Shown: positions 8,901 to 17,068 of the stretch, in pieces
Numbering within the stretch: position 1 is the first letter of the stretch
Layout: each line of letters opens with the position of its first letter
From: Chryseobacterium jejuense
Lineage (GTDB): Bacteria; Bacteroidota; Bacteroidia; Flavobacteriales; Weeksellaceae
Direction of reading: 5' to 3'
Assembly: GCF_900100075.1 (NCBI RefSeq)
Contig: NZ_FNEG01000001.1
Coordinates: forward strand, 372,001-436,000
DNA: 64,000 bases
Position numbers and translations under genes: made by a program
Notes under the pieces: model-generated
The model's database searches: none
The model's input: only the letters and a program-made list of their open reading frames with translations
What the model was told of the DNA's origin: nothing

Positions 8901-9551
8901 AATGGAATTCTTGATGCTGGAGCAGGACCTAACTATACTTACTTGTGGAGTACGGGAGCTACCACACAGACAATTACTACAAAAATTGCCGGAACTTATT
9001 CTGTAACTATAAGCAATGGAGTGTGTTCTAAAGTCTTTACAGCACAGCTTATCAATCCTGATCTTCCTGAAATTATCAATGTTGTACATAATAAGAATAT
9101 ATTGACCCTTACAGCAAGTAATCCAACGGGAGGAACTTTGGAGTATTCTATAAATAATGGTGTGACCTGGCAAGATTCAAATGTGTTTAATGGTGTCTTG
9201 GATAACACAATGTATCATTTGATGGTTAGAGTGAAAAATGCAAAATGTGGAAGTTCAATAGATTATTTCACCTTTGTACTCAGCAATGCCATTACTCCTA
9301 ATATGGATGGAAAAAATGATACTATAGACTTTAGTGGAATCAGCGGATATAAAGATTTTGCAGCTTCTATTTTTGATAGATATGGAGCAGAAGTCTTCAA
9401 GGCAACAAAAGGAGATGTTATTTGGCGAGGATCTTTAAAAGGGATTAATTTGCCTACAGGGACTTACTGGTATAGAGTTCAGTGGGAAAATCCGGCAAAT
9501 AAGAAACTGGAGCAGCGTTCAGGTTGGATTTTGCTAAAAAATAGAAACTAA
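5964..9551 (+). CDS. Large choice-of-anchor L domain protein with expanded Ig-like repeats and T9SS type B tail (paralog 2)
   Basis: The protein has 1195 residues. The signal peptide is at about 1-25 (cut after I-F-A-Q). The choice-of-anchor L domain spans about 40-310 and closely matches the two neighbours. It differs from them by about 400 extra residues in the middle. These consist of a duplicated three-part block: a T-x-A-D-A-D-A-G-N type beta domain, an I-T-L-(D/N)-A-S-A-S-V domain ending Y-T-L-T-(I/V)-S, and a K-I-C-(K/E/A)-G-E-S-(I/V)-T-L-T-A-(S/T)-G-G domain. The last domain appears about four times in all. The protein ends in a CHU_C type B sorting domain (N-A-I-T-P-N-M-D-G, I-F-D-R-Y-G, G-W-I-L-L-K-N). 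It is probably a cell-surface adhesin-like protein, but its target is unknown. Confidence 0.9.
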   Translation: MLNRRKGSLFLVLFFVFIGNFIFAQDRVVKKSVLPKNNGAAAKAGTFIDINTSNYPESSYSITQLVKDVLISGGGCASNNVSNVVVYPNLPPSNQNRSWGYFNKATTNFPFSKGIVLSTGFAKNAGNFPVADLNDDLGTGGDDDLAGALGIPPDKLKNATYIEFDFVAISSEITFKYLFASKEYQDNFPCNITDGFALFLKKVGDPTYTNLAVLPGGAGPVSVTNIRPGYPNCLPKNEAYYGGTNSIPKIETNFEGRTIPLTAKATVVPGQTYHFKMVLADFQDPNYDSAVFLDAGSFDLGVNILGPGGVKLPNSVNMCDNTPQTFTASVQVPNVTYQWFLNNNSIPGATGASYTATQPGVYTVKVFIQGSSCPGEASITVVGGTSPTVQNATLTACYVAGNPTFNLPVAQSAISTTTGAVFTYYTTQADADAGNANTIPNPTAYQSAGGKVYVRVMNGFCAKVAELTLVKAPQMTASIVPPTVLTCANSQITLDASASVYPAGATFNWATTGGNIVSGGNTLNPVINAPGTYTLTISQVYQPGNITCTTVATVTVTGNSAPPNPSLTAPKLKICKGESITLTASGGATYNWGGGLPGNGNTQTVSPTVTTTYTVTAIGANGCASQNPATITIEVSEPFTVQNAILHKCYQPGLTYNLKESEGQITTATAVTFNYYVDQNDANAGNGNVIAAPTTYSPTSANQTIYVRVSNGGCTYVVSLQLLRTAEITLTIAAPQTITCTTPQITLNASASVVPAGSTIIWTTVGGSIVSGGNTLTPVVNAGGTYTLTVSNVFQPGNLSCSYPSTVTVNQDKVKPVAALVSSQPRICEGESVTLTASGGATYIWGNGLTGTGSTQTVSPTVTTVYTVTAVGANGCTSATPATVTVLVGPPIAGVSADKMKICAGESVTLTATGGVTYNWVGLTGNGDTQVVTPTITTEYSVFALGGNGCSSIAPAKIKIEVVPAIVSTLENVYVCAGDNGILDAGAGPNYTYLWSTGATTQTITTKIAGTYSVTISNGVCSKVFTAQLINPDLPEIINVVHNKNILTLTASNPTGGTLEYSINNGVTWQDSNVFNGVLDNTMYHLMVRVKNAKCGSSIDYFTFVLSNAITPNMDGKNDTIDFSGISGYKDFAASIFDRYGAEVFKATKGDVIWRGSLKGINLPTGTYWYRVQWENPANKKLEQRSGWILLKNRN

Positions 9552-9576
9552 AATTAATTAAATAATATAAAATAGA

Positions 9577-9616
9577 TAACAAAACCCTTCATTATTGGAG
9601 GGTTTTGTTATTTATT
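9577..9616 (+). terminator. Strong terminator hairpin
   Basis: A perfect 12-bp inverted repeat (taacaaaaccct / agggttttgtta) with a 10-base loop is followed by tttattattttt. It lies 25 bases after the second choice-of-anchor L gene. Confidence 0.85.
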
Positions 9617-9786
9617 ATTTTTGTGTGCTGACTGTGTTTTTAATGTGTTTTTCGAATAGTAGTGAATTTTATAAATTATATTTTGAATTTTAATTATCAT
9701 TTTGTTAAAAACGTTATTATTGCTTCTAATTGCAAATTGTTGGTTGAAATGTTGTAGTTTTTTTATAAAAAATATAAATATGTGTA

Positions 9787-9814
9787 TTGTATATTTAAAA
9801 AAAAATTAAATTTG
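9787..9814 (+). promoter_or_regulatory. Promoter of the third choice-of-anchor L gene
   Basis: TTG at 9787-9789 and TAAATTTG (TAnnTTTG) at 9807-9814 are spaced by 17 bases. The start codon is 16 bases downstream. The 170 bases before it are very AT-rich and show no other feature. Confidence 0.65.
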
Positions 9815-9830
9815 TTGAAACAAAAATATT

Positions 9831-12188
9831 ATGATAAGATACCTACCGCTTTGTTTATTCTTTTTATTTATCTCGAATTTTTCGTTTTCTCAAAATCAAC
9901 AACCCAGACAAGTCATAAAAAAACAAGCGTCTGCCCAGGCTAAAAAGGCAGGAGCTTTTATTGATGTGAATGCTCCGGGATATCCGGAGTCCGGTTTTAC
10001 AATAGAAAAATTGGTGAAAGATGTATTAATTTCATCAGGAACCAACACTTGTATTACTCCTAATGTAACCAATGTGAAAATTACTCCTAATCATGCTGTA
10101 GGAGAAGCTGATAGAGCCTGGGGGTATTTTCATAAGGCGACAACTAATTTTCCTTTTAAAGACGGGATTGTACTTTCTACAGGATACGCAAGAAAGGCTG
10201 GGAATAGTTTTGAAACCAGTAATAGTGATACCAATGGAGGAGGTACAGATAGTGATCTGGCACAGGTTATTGGTGTGGCGGCAAGTGATTTAAATGATGC
10301 GGTGCTATTGGAATTTGACTTTGTTCCTACAACCTCTCAAATTAAATTTAATTATTTAATTGCATCTGACGAATACACCGGGACATTTCCCTGTAAATAT
10401 GCAGATGCATTTATTATATTATTGAAGCCTACATCAGGAGGCCCTTATACGAATATGGCAATATTACCGGGAGGAGCCGGGCCCGTAAGTATTACCAATA
10501 TTCACCCAGCAATTGGAACTACTTGTGGGGCTGTTAATGAACAGTATTTTGGAGGGTATAATAACCCTAGTGTTGTTACCAATTTTAACGGAAGAACAGT
10601 TCCGCTTACGGCTGTTGCTGATGTAGTAGCAGGTCAGGAATATCATTTTAAAATGGTTATTGCAGATTATCTTGACCATAGTTTTGATTCTGCGGTATTT
10701 TTAGAAGGAGGATCCTTTAATATTGGGGTAGACCTTTTAGGCCCTGGTGGAACAAAACTGCCTAGTGATATTAATGTTTGTGATAACGTACCTCAGGTGC
10801 TTACTGCTTCTGTAAATGATCCAAACTTATTATACCAATGGTATTTTAACGGGACTTTAATTCCTAATGCTACAAGTAACGTTGTTACAGCTACACAACC
10901 CGGAACTTATACTATTGAAGTAAGTGTTCCCGGAAACCCTTGCCCAGGTAAAGCTTCCATAGAAATTCATGGAGGAACAACACCTATTGCGCATGATGCC
11001 ACGTTATTGCTTTGTAGTACACCGGATATTACAACATTTGATTTAAGCACTATTAAACCAACCATCAGCACAACGCCGGGAGCTATATTTAAGTTTTATG
11101 AAAATCAGGCCGATGCTTTGGCTGAAAATAATAATTATATCCAAAATATTCTGAACTATAATGGTACTGATGGCCAGATATTGCATGTAGTTGTTTCAAA
11201 TGGAGGTTTCTGTAGAAAAATAGTTGAATTGAAGTTATTTAAAGAAGAAACTCCAGTTGCCAAACTGAAAACATCTGCTATACAAATATGTCCGGGAGAA
11301 AGCGTAACGCTTACTGCTGAAGGAGGAGATACCTACCTTTGGGATAACTTCCCGGGAACAGGTAATATGCAGACGGTTACACTGCATCAGACCACCGTAT
11401 TTACTGTATATGCAATAGGAGCAAAAGGATGTAAATCTCTTAACCCTGCTTCCATAAGAATTGAAGTGGTTCCTGAAATTAAAAGCCCGCTAAAAGACGT
11501 TGAAATATGTGATGGAGACCTTGTAACTCTGGATGCAGGTGCAGGAAAAAATTATAAATACAAATGGAGTACAGGAGCTACTACACAAAAGATAGATGTA
11601 GATAAATGGGGAATTTATACCGTTGAAATTGATAATGGATACTGTAAAAAAATCTTCTCTGCTCAGGTAATGGGAGCTGCTATTCCTTATGTTATCGGAA
11701 TAGATTATCAAACCTCTAAAAAGACCCTGACGGTTTCTGCGGTAAACCCTCCAATGAACAACATACCAAGCAGTCTTGAATATTCTATTGATAATGGAAT
11801 TACATGGCAGGAATCTAATGTGTTTACAGGACTTTTAGATAACAGCAATTATACCATCCTGGTGAGAAGAGTAGGGACTCACTGTATAGGAACTTTTGAC
11901 TTCTTTACATTACAGATCAGTAATTTTATTACTCCTAATAATGATGGGATCAATGATGTACTTGATCTGAAGTCTTTGGGACAGTTCAAAAACTTTACAG
12001 GTTCTATCTACGACAGATATGGAGTAGAAATGTTCAGATTCACGAAAGACACCCCAATTTGGGACGGAACTCTAGCTGGCAAAAGATTACCTTCTGCAAC
12101 CTATTGGTATAAATTTACCTATGAGTATCCTAAATCTAAAACTCAGATGAACTGGTCCGGTTGGATCATGTTGAAAAACAGAGAATAA
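9831..12188 (+). CDS. Choice-of-anchor L domain protein with T9SS type B sorting domain (paralog 3)
   Basis: The protein has 785 residues, almost the same length and architecture as the first paralog: signal peptide 1-20 (F-S-F-S-Q), choice-of-anchor L domain at about 40-310 (W-G-Y-F-H-K-A-T-T-N-F-P-F-K-D-G, Y-H-F-K-M-V-I-A-D, D-S-A-V-F-L-E-G-G-S-F), then four Ig-like repeats (I-C-P-G-E-S-V-T-L, I-C-D-G-D-L-V-T-L-D-A-G) and a CHU_C tail beginning N-F-I-T-P-N-N-D-G-I-N-D and ending G-W-I-M-L-K-N. Export by the Sec and type IX systems is expected. It converges with rsmA; a shared terminator separates them. Confidence 0.9.
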   Translation: MIRYLPLCLFFLFISNFSFSQNQQPRQVIKKQASAQAKKAGAFIDVNAPGYPESGFTIEKLVKDVLISSGTNTCITPNVTNVKITPNHAVGEADRAWGYFHKATTNFPFKDGIVLSTGYARKAGNSFETSNSDTNGGGTDSDLAQVIGVAASDLNDAVLLEFDFVPTTSQIKFNYLIASDEYTGTFPCKYADAFIILLKPTSGGPYTNMAILPGGAGPVSITNIHPAIGTTCGAVNEQYFGGYNNPSVVTNFNGRTVPLTAVADVVAGQEYHFKMVIADYLDHSFDSAVFLEGGSFNIGVDLLGPGGTKLPSDINVCDNVPQVLTASVNDPNLLYQWYFNGTLIPNATSNVVTATQPGTYTIEVSVPGNPCPGKASIEIHGGTTPIAHDATLLLCSTPDITTFDLSTIKPTISTTPGAIFKFYENQADALAENNNYIQNILNYNGTDGQILHVVVSNGGFCRKIVELKLFKEETPVAKLKTSAIQICPGESVTLTAEGGDTYLWDNFPGTGNMQTVTLHQTTVFTVYAIGAKGCKSLNPASIRIEVVPEIKSPLKDVEICDGDLVTLDAGAGKNYKYKWSTGATTQKIDVDKWGIYTVEIDNGYCKKIFSAQVMGAAIPYVIGIDYQTSKKTLTVSAVNPPMNNIPSSLEYSIDNGITWQESNVFTGLLDNSNYTILVRRVGTHCIGTFDFFTLQISNFITPNNDGINDVLDLKSLGQFKNFTGSIYDRYGVEMFRFTKDTPIWDGTLAGKRLPSATYWYKFTYEYPKSKTQMNWSGWIMLKNRE

Positions 12189-12194
12189 TACATA

Positions 12195-12231
12195 AAAGAA
12201 AGCCTTTCAGATGAAAGGCTTTCTTTTTTTT
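12195..12231 (+). terminator. Terminator between converging genes
   Basis: The stem aaagaaagccttt / aaaggctttcttt is followed by a long T run on the plus strand and preceded by A-rich sequence. It serves the third choice-of-anchor L gene and may also stop rsmA transcripts. Confidence 0.85.
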
Positions 12232-12283
12232 ATACAAATACCAATAAAGCTCCTTTTATGGGAAGCTTTTTGTGATGTACACC

Positions 12284-13054
12284 TTATTGGTTTTCTTTCC
12301 AAAGATTAGCAAAGTGGATGAAATCAGATACACTAAGTTCTTCCGCTCTTTTATCTAAAAATTCATGACCTTTTAAAGCTTCAGGAATATTCAACGTTTT
12401 CAAAGCATTGGATAGCTTTTTTCTTCTTTGGTTGAAGCCGGTCTTTACAATCTGTTTAAAAAGAACCTCATTTCCGGCCAAACCTTCTTTAGGGTTTCTT
12501 GTAAGACGAATCACTCCGGATTTTACCTTTGGTGGCGGATTAAAGACATTTTCATGTACCGTAAACATATAGGATACATCATAATATGCCTGAATAAGAA
12601 CAGAAAGAATACCATAGTTTTTAGTCCTTGGAACAGCAGCCGTTCTTTCAGCCACTTCTTTCTGGAACATCCCTACCATTTCAGGAATCAACTCATAATG
12701 GTCAACAATCTGGAATAATATCTGAGATGAAATATTATACGGGAAATTCCCGATAATGGCAATCTGCTCATCTTTGATAAAATTAAAATCCTGTTTCAGG
12801 AAATCTCCTACAAAAGTATTTTCCGTAACCTTAGAATAGTTGTTTTTCAGATACTCTATAGATTCCGTATCAATTTCGGCAAGGTAAATGTTATGATCTT
12901 TTTCAAGAAGATATTTGGTAAGAACTCCCATTCCGGGACCTACTTCCATAATGTTATTATAGTTCTCAAAACTAAGACCTTCTACAATTTTTCTTGCGAT
13001 GTTTTCATCCGTCAAAAAGTGTTGACCAAGATGCTTTTTTGCTTTTACACTCAA
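12284..13054 (-). CDS. rsmA: 16S rRNA dimethyladenosine transferase (RsmA/KsgA)
   Basis: This 256-residue SAM-dependent methyltransferase dimethylates two adjacent adenines near the 3' end of 16S rRNA during small-subunit maturation. Visible motifs are K-H-L-G-Q-H-F-L near the N-terminus (residues 7-14), the SAM-binding E-V-G-P-G-M-G at 37-43, the acidic A-E-I-D at about 59-62, and the catalytic N-F-P-Y at 103-106. The small C-terminal helical domain contains N-Q-R-R-K-K-L. The length is typical. It is transcribed divergently from ftsX, with about 90 bases between the two starts. Confidence 0.96.
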   Translation of the reverse strand: MSVKAKKHLGQHFLTDENIARKIVEGLSFENYNNIMEVGPGMGVLTKYLLEKDHNIYLAEIDTESIEYLKNNYSKVTENTFVGDFLKQDFNFIKDEQIAIIGNFPYNISSQILFQIVDHYELIPEMVGMFQKEVAERTAAVPRTKNYGILSVLIQAYYDVSYMFTVHENVFNPPPKVKSGVIRLTRNPKEGLAGNEVLFKQIVKTGFNQRRKKLSNALKTLNIPEALKGHEFLDKRAEELSVSDFIHFANLWKENQ

Positions 13055-13146
13055 TGTTTTTTATGATTTTATTAACAGTGATTTTCTCTTTTTCGTTCCC
13101 AAATTTCGGAAGATTTTTTCTATTTTAGCCAAAAATTTTAATATTA

Positions 13147-14046
13147 ATGGCTAAATCTGTAGATGAGTTTAATAAGAAAAGGCTTCGGTCCAGCAATATT
13201 ACAGTAGTGATAAGTATTGCCTTAGTGTTATTTTTGTTAGGGTTAATGGGGCTTATTTTAATTAATGCCCAGAAGTATTCTGACTATATCAAAGAACAAT
13301 TGGTGGTGAACGCCTACTTTGATGAAAATTATGACGCTAAAGATTCTGTAAAAATTGCAAAACTGGAAGAAGAAACTTTTAAAAAGGTACAGACGTTAGC
13401 TCCTGTAAAAAAAGCAACCTATATTTCAAGAAGTATGGCCGCTAAGGAGGCTAAGAAAAGTATGGGGATTGATAGTGATGCATTGTTTGAAGAAAATATC
13501 TTCCCATCTTCTATTGAAGTTGCTTTAAAACCTGAATACGTAGATCCTGCGAAAATTGATGAAGCAATCAAGGTGATAAAATCAGTTCCGGGCATCATTG
13601 ATGTGAAGAATGATAGTACTTTGATGGTAGATGTTTACAATAATCTGAGCAGAATCTTAAAATGGATTTTTGGATTTTCATTACTATTCCTTGTATTGGC
13701 TGTAGTGTTAATCAACAACTCCATCCGTCTGAAAATTTTCTCCAAGAGATTTATTATTAAAACGATGCAGCTGGTAGGAGCAAAAAGAAGATTTATTCTT
13801 AAACCATTTATCATTGAAGCAATTGTTTTAGGGGCTATTGGTTCTTTAATTGGTCTTATTGCTTTGGGAGGAGTTTGGTATTATTTCACAAGCCAGATCG
13901 GATCGGCTTTTGTACAGGACAATAATCAATATTTCTGGTTAGTAATTTTAGTGTTGGGAGTAGGAGTTTTTATTTCTGTTTTAAGTACTATTTTTGCTAC
14001 GTGGAGATTCTTAAAATCAAACGTTGACGATTTATACTACTCTTAA
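13147..14046 (+). CDS. ftsX: Cell division protein FtsX
   Basis: This 299-residue inner-membrane protein of the FtsEX complex couples the divisome to activation of periplasmic cell-wall hydrolases. One membrane helix is at about 20-42, then a periplasmic domain of about 120 residues containing V-N-A-Y-F and S-V-P-G-I-I-D-V, then three helices at about 167-190, 221-243 and 262-288. The M-Q-L-V-G-A-K-R-R-F-I segment before the third helix is the FtsX-type cytoplasmic coupling motif. FtsE is not in the window, as is common in Bacteroidetes. The DUF3098 gene starts 2 bases after the stop codon, so the two are almost certainly co-translated. Confidence 0.92.
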   Translation: MAKSVDEFNKKRLRSSNITVVISIALVLFLLGLMGLILINAQKYSDYIKEQLVVNAYFDENYDAKDSVKIAKLEEETFKKVQTLAPVKKATYISRSMAAKEAKKSMGIDSDALFEENIFPSSIEVALKPEYVDPAKIDEAIKVIKSVPGIIDVKNDSTLMVDVYNNLSRILKWIFGFSLLFLVLAVVLINNSIRLKIFSKRFIIKTMQLVGAKRRFILKPFIIEAIVLGAIGSLIGLIALGGVWYYFTSQIGSAFVQDNNQYFWLVILVLGVGVFISVLSTIFATWRFLKSNVDDLYYS

Positions 14047-14048
14047 AA

Positions 14049-14345
14049 ATGAGCAAAAAAACAAATAAATTTTCTGCTTCAGACTTCGGAAGTGAAGCAG
14101 AAGCACCACAGGAAAATACGTTCTATTTCGGACAGCAGAACTTTAAATGGATGCTGATCGGGCTGGCATTTATTGTGGTTGGATTTCTTTTGATGATGGG
14201 GCCTGATGCCAATACCGTAGACGGTAAATTTGATCCCAATTCATGGAATGACGATATCTTTTCCATCAGAAGGATCAGAATCGCTCCGTTATTTGTTGTG
14301 ATAGGTTTTGTAATAGAAGTCTACGCTATTTTAAAAAGAAAATAA
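14049..14345 (+). CDS. DUF3098 small membrane protein
   Basis: The protein has 98 residues: a polar N-terminus (about 30 residues), then F-Y-F-G-x-x-N-F-K-W-M-L-I-G as the start of the first membrane helix, a short periplasmic loop with F-D-P-N-S-W-N-D-D-I-F-S, R-R-I-R-I-A-P, and a second helix to the end. This is the whole DUF3098 pattern. The family is found in Bacteroidetes next to ftsX and uppP, as here. The function is unknown. The linkage suggests a role in division or envelope synthesis (inference). Confidence 0.88.
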   Translation: MSKKTNKFSASDFGSEAEAPQENTFYFGQQNFKWMLIGLAFIVVGFLLMMGPDANTVDGKFDPNSWNDDIFSIRRIRIAPLFVVIGFVIEVYAILKRK

Positions 14346-14363
14346 ATAAAAATTTATATTTTG

Positions 14364-14422
14364 AGATTAAGAGATTAAGGTATTTAGAGTCCCGTACTTT
14401 AAATATCTCAATCTCTTAATCT
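14364..14422. repeat. Long imperfect inverted repeat between the DUF3098 gene and uppP
   Basis: Two 23-base arms (14364-14386 and 14400-14422) pair with two mismatches around a 13-base loop. Each arm carries the direct repeat agattaagagatt. It may be a terminator or attenuator, or a dispersed intergenic element. No good T run follows the right arm except ttttaattttt. Confidence 0.6.
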
Positions 14423-14442
14423 TTTAATTTTTGTAAAAGAAT

Positions 14443-15261
14443 ATGGATTTAATTAAAGCAATTATTATTGCCATTGTAGAGGGATTAACGGAATATCTTC
14501 CTATCTCATCTACAGCGCACATGGGATTCACTGCCAATTTATTGGGAATGCCCGAAGATGAATTTTTAAAAATGTTTCAGGTTTCCATTCAGTTTGGAGC
14601 TATCTTATCTGTTGTAGTGGCTTATTGGAAGAAGTTTTTCGACTTGAAAAATATTCAGTTTTACTTTAAACTGGCATTTGCAGTAGTTCCTGCATTGGTG
14701 TTGGGGTATTTATTCGATGATAAAATTGAAGCTATTCTGGGAAACCAGATTGCTATCTCTTCAGTGCTGGTGTTAGGAGGAGTTATTTTATTATTTGCTG
14801 ATAAATGGTTTAAAAATCCTAAAATTGATGATGAGAAAGGGATTACTATAAAAAAAGCAATTACTATAGGATTCTGGCAGTGTCTGGCTATGATGCCGGG
14901 AACCAGCCGTAGTGCTGCTTCCATTATTGGTGGGATGACACAAGGGCTTACCAGAAAAGCAGCAGCAGAATTTTCTTTTTTCCTTGCAGTACCTACGATG
15001 TTAGCAGTAACGGTGTATTCTGTATTTGTAAAGACATGGGGAAAAGAAACGGCTAATCCTCAAAAAGGATATGAAATGATTATGGCCTCACAGGATCACA
15101 TTATGATTTTTGTAGTTGGGAACGTTGTGGCTTTCATTGTAGCACTTATCGCCATCAAAGCATTCATTGGTGTGCTTAACAAATATGGTTTCAAGCCTTG
15201 GGGATGGTACCGTATTTTCGTGGGAGTGGCTTTATTAATCTACTTTTATTTCTTTAAATAA
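14443..15261 (+). CDS. uppP: Undecaprenyl-diphosphate phosphatase (UppP/BacA)
   Basis: This 272-residue integral membrane enzyme dephosphorylates undecaprenyl pyrophosphate to recycle the lipid carrier for peptidoglycan and other envelope polymers. The N-terminal E-G-L-T-E-Y-L-P-I-S-S-T-A-H motif lies at about residues 13-26 and the second motif P-G-T-S-R-S-A-A at 151-158. These hold the conserved glutamates, serine and arginine of the active site. Seven or eight hydrophobic segments are visible. It lies in a run of core genes (ftsX, DUF3098, uppP, truB, rluF-like), with only 20 bases to truB. Confidence 0.95.
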   Translation: MDLIKAIIIAIVEGLTEYLPISSTAHMGFTANLLGMPEDEFLKMFQVSIQFGAILSVVVAYWKKFFDLKNIQFYFKLAFAVVPALVLGYLFDDKIEAILGNQIAISSVLVLGGVILLFADKWFKNPKIDDEKGITIKKAITIGFWQCLAMMPGTSRSAASIIGGMTQGLTRKAAAEFSFFLAVPTMLAVTVYSVFVKTWGKETANPQKGYEMIMASQDHIMIFVVGNVVAFIVALIAIKAFIGVLNKYGFKPWGWYRIFVGVALLIYFYFFK

Positions 15262-15281
15262 AAAATATTCATCATCCATTC

Positions 15282-15980
15282 ATGACGTCGGAAGAATTAA
15301 AATCAGGATATATATTTTTATTAGATAAGCCTTTGGACTGGACTTCCTTCCAGGCTGTCAATAAAATGAAATATAAATTGAAAAGGGAGTTTGATCTTCC
15401 TAAAAAATTTAAAATCGGACATGCCGGAACCCTTGATCCAAGAGCAACAGGGCTTCTGATTGTATGTTGCGGAAAATTCACTAAAAAGATCCCTGAAATT
15501 CAGGATGCGCCTAAAGAATACTGGACAGAGATTAAAATAGGTGTGCAAACAGAATCCTATGATACTGAAAAACCGGAAATCCTTCAACAAGATATTGCGC
15601 ATATCACCGAGGAACAGGTAAAAGAAGTGTTGGAAAAGTTCGTTGGGGAAATTGAACAAAAACCACCAGTGTATTCTGCCATAAAGATTGATGGTGAAAG
15701 AGCCTATAATCTGGCTAGAGCAGGAGAGGAAGTAGAAATGAAATCCAGAAAAACAACGATTCATTATCTCAATGATATAAAAATAGATTTTCCTTTGATA
15801 AGTTTTACCGTTGGATGCTCAAAAGGAACTTATATCAGAAGTTTGGCCCATGATATCGGACAGGAATTGGGAGTAGGTGCTTACTTAACCCAATTGAGAA
15901 GAACGAAAATCGGAGAGTATAAAATTGAAGATGCTACAGACCAGTTTTTAAATAACGACTTTAGATTTCTGGGTGAATAA
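15282..15980 (+). CDS. truB: tRNA pseudouridine(55) synthase TruB
   Basis: This 232-residue enzyme makes pseudouridine 55 in the T-loop of tRNAs. The catalytic block G-H-A-G-T-L-D-P-R-A-T-G-L-L is at residues 46-59, with the nucleophilic Asp at 52. Also present are K-P-x-D-W-T-S-F near the N-terminus and the P-P-V-Y-S-A-I-K-I-D-G-E-R-A-Y-N-L-A-R block. G-T-Y-I-R-S-L-A-H-D-I-G marks the later conserved motif. No clear C-terminal PUA extension is present, as in shorter TruB forms. It is probably transcribed with uppP upstream and the RluF-like gene 28 bases downstream. Confidence 0.95.
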   Translation: MTSEELKSGYIFLLDKPLDWTSFQAVNKMKYKLKREFDLPKKFKIGHAGTLDPRATGLLIVCCGKFTKKIPEIQDAPKEYWTEIKIGVQTESYDTEKPEILQQDIAHITEEQVKEVLEKFVGEIEQKPPVYSAIKIDGERAYNLARAGEEVEMKSRKTTIHYLNDIKIDFPLISFTVGCSKGTYIRSLAHDIGQELGVGAYLTQLRRTKIGEYKIEDATDQFLNNDFRFLGE

Positions 15981-16008
15981 AAAATGATACCAATTACGGT
16001 AGAAACTA

Positions 16009-16731
16009 ATGGAAAAGACACGTATTAATAAATATTTATCAGAAGTAGGCTATTGTTCAAGAAGAGCAGCAGATAAGCTGTTGGAAGAAGGAAGGATAAA
16101 GATTAACGGAATGATTCCTGAATTGGGAACCAAAGTTTCCGATGATGACCTGGTGGAAGTAGATGGAAAGCCTATCAGAGAGCCACAGGAAAAACCTGTT
16201 TATATCGCTTTCAATAAACCGGTAGGAATTGTATGTACTACAGATACAAAACGTGAAAAGAATAATATTGTAGACTATATCAATCACCCAAAAAGAATTT
16301 TCCCGATTGGAAGACTGGATAAACCCAGTGAAGGACTTATTCTTTTAACCAGTGATGGGGATATCGTAAATAAAATACTACGTGCAAGAAACAATCACGA
16401 AAAAGAGTATATTGTAAGAGTAGATAAGCCTCTTAATCCGAGATTTCTTGAAAAGATGAGAAATGGAGTCCCAATTCTGGATACCGTGACTAAAAAATGT
16501 GAGGTGGAAAAGATTGATGATATGAATTTCAGAATTATTCTTACCCAAGGCTTAAACAGACAAATCCGTAGAATGTGTGAGTACTTAGGCTATGAAGTAA
16601 AAAAGCTGAAAAGAATTCGTATCATGAATATTAAACTTGATCTGCCTGTCGGAAAATGGAGAGACTTAACCGAGGATGAGTTGAATTCTTTAAACGCTTT
16701 GCTCACAGACTCAAGCAAAACCATCGAATAA
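16009..16731 (+). CDS. rluF: RluF-like 23S rRNA pseudouridine synthase (RsuA/RluB/E/F family)
   Basis: This 240-residue enzyme has an N-terminal S4 RNA-binding domain (about 1-60, [18 protein letters not shown]) and a pseudouridine synthase domain. The catalytic [10 protein letters not shown] lies at residues 101-110 (Asp 104). The closing [11 protein letters not shown] block is typical of the RsuA group. The sequence features ([11 protein letters not shown]-x-x-Y-I-x-x-P-x-R-I-F-P-I) are nearest to RluF, which modifies 23S rRNA U2604. The exact target site cannot be proved from sequence alone. Confidence 0.85.
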   Translation: MEKTRINKYLSEVGYCSRRAADKLLEEGRIKINGMIPELGTKVSDDDLVEVDGKPIREPQEKPVYIAFNKPVGIVCTTDTKREKNNIVDYINHPKRIFPIGRLDKPSEGLILLTSDGDIVNKILRARNNHEKEYIVRVDKPLNPRFLEKMRNGVPILDTVTKKCEVEKIDDMNFRIILTQGLNRQIRRMCEYLGYEVKKLKRIRIMNIKLDLPVGKWRDLTEDELNSLNALLTDSSKTIE

Positions 16732-16761
16732 GATTATACAATTAAATAAAAAATATAAATG

Positions 16762-16795
16762 ATAAGCAGGAAGTAGTTTCCTGCTTATTTTTTTT
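16762..16795 (+). terminator. Rho-independent terminator after the rluF-like gene
   Basis: The stem ataagcaggaa / ttcctgcttat with a short loop is followed by eight T residues. Confidence 0.9.
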
Positions 16796-16843
16796 GAAAT
16801 GATATACAGCTTTACATGATGCTTATTAGTTAGTATTATGGAC

Positions 16844-16900
16844 TGTCATTCTGACGAAGGAAGAATCTTAATTACACATGAGTTTCTTCTTTCGTCAGAA
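16844..16900. repeat. Dispersed intergenic inverted repeat (tgtcattctgacgaagg type)
   Basis: Arms 16851-16865 (ctgacgaaggaagaa) and 16884-16898 pair with one mismatch around an 18-base loop. The sequence tgtcattctga...aagaatct also occurs in related form at 28222-28260, so it belongs to a family of intergenic repeats. The remaining bases up to 17068 hold AT-rich sequence, presumably the promoter of the next gene. Confidence 0.6.
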
Positions 16901-17068
16901 TACCAATGTTATAAAATTGCAGATAATAGGCTCATGCTTATCTAATAATAACAGTTGAAAAGAGAGTTTTGAAGTAATGTTTTTTTTAAATTCACACAAA
17001 TGTGTAATATTTTTAGTTTGTTATTGAAATTGTGTTATATTTATAATGCAAATAAATAACTGAAAATC

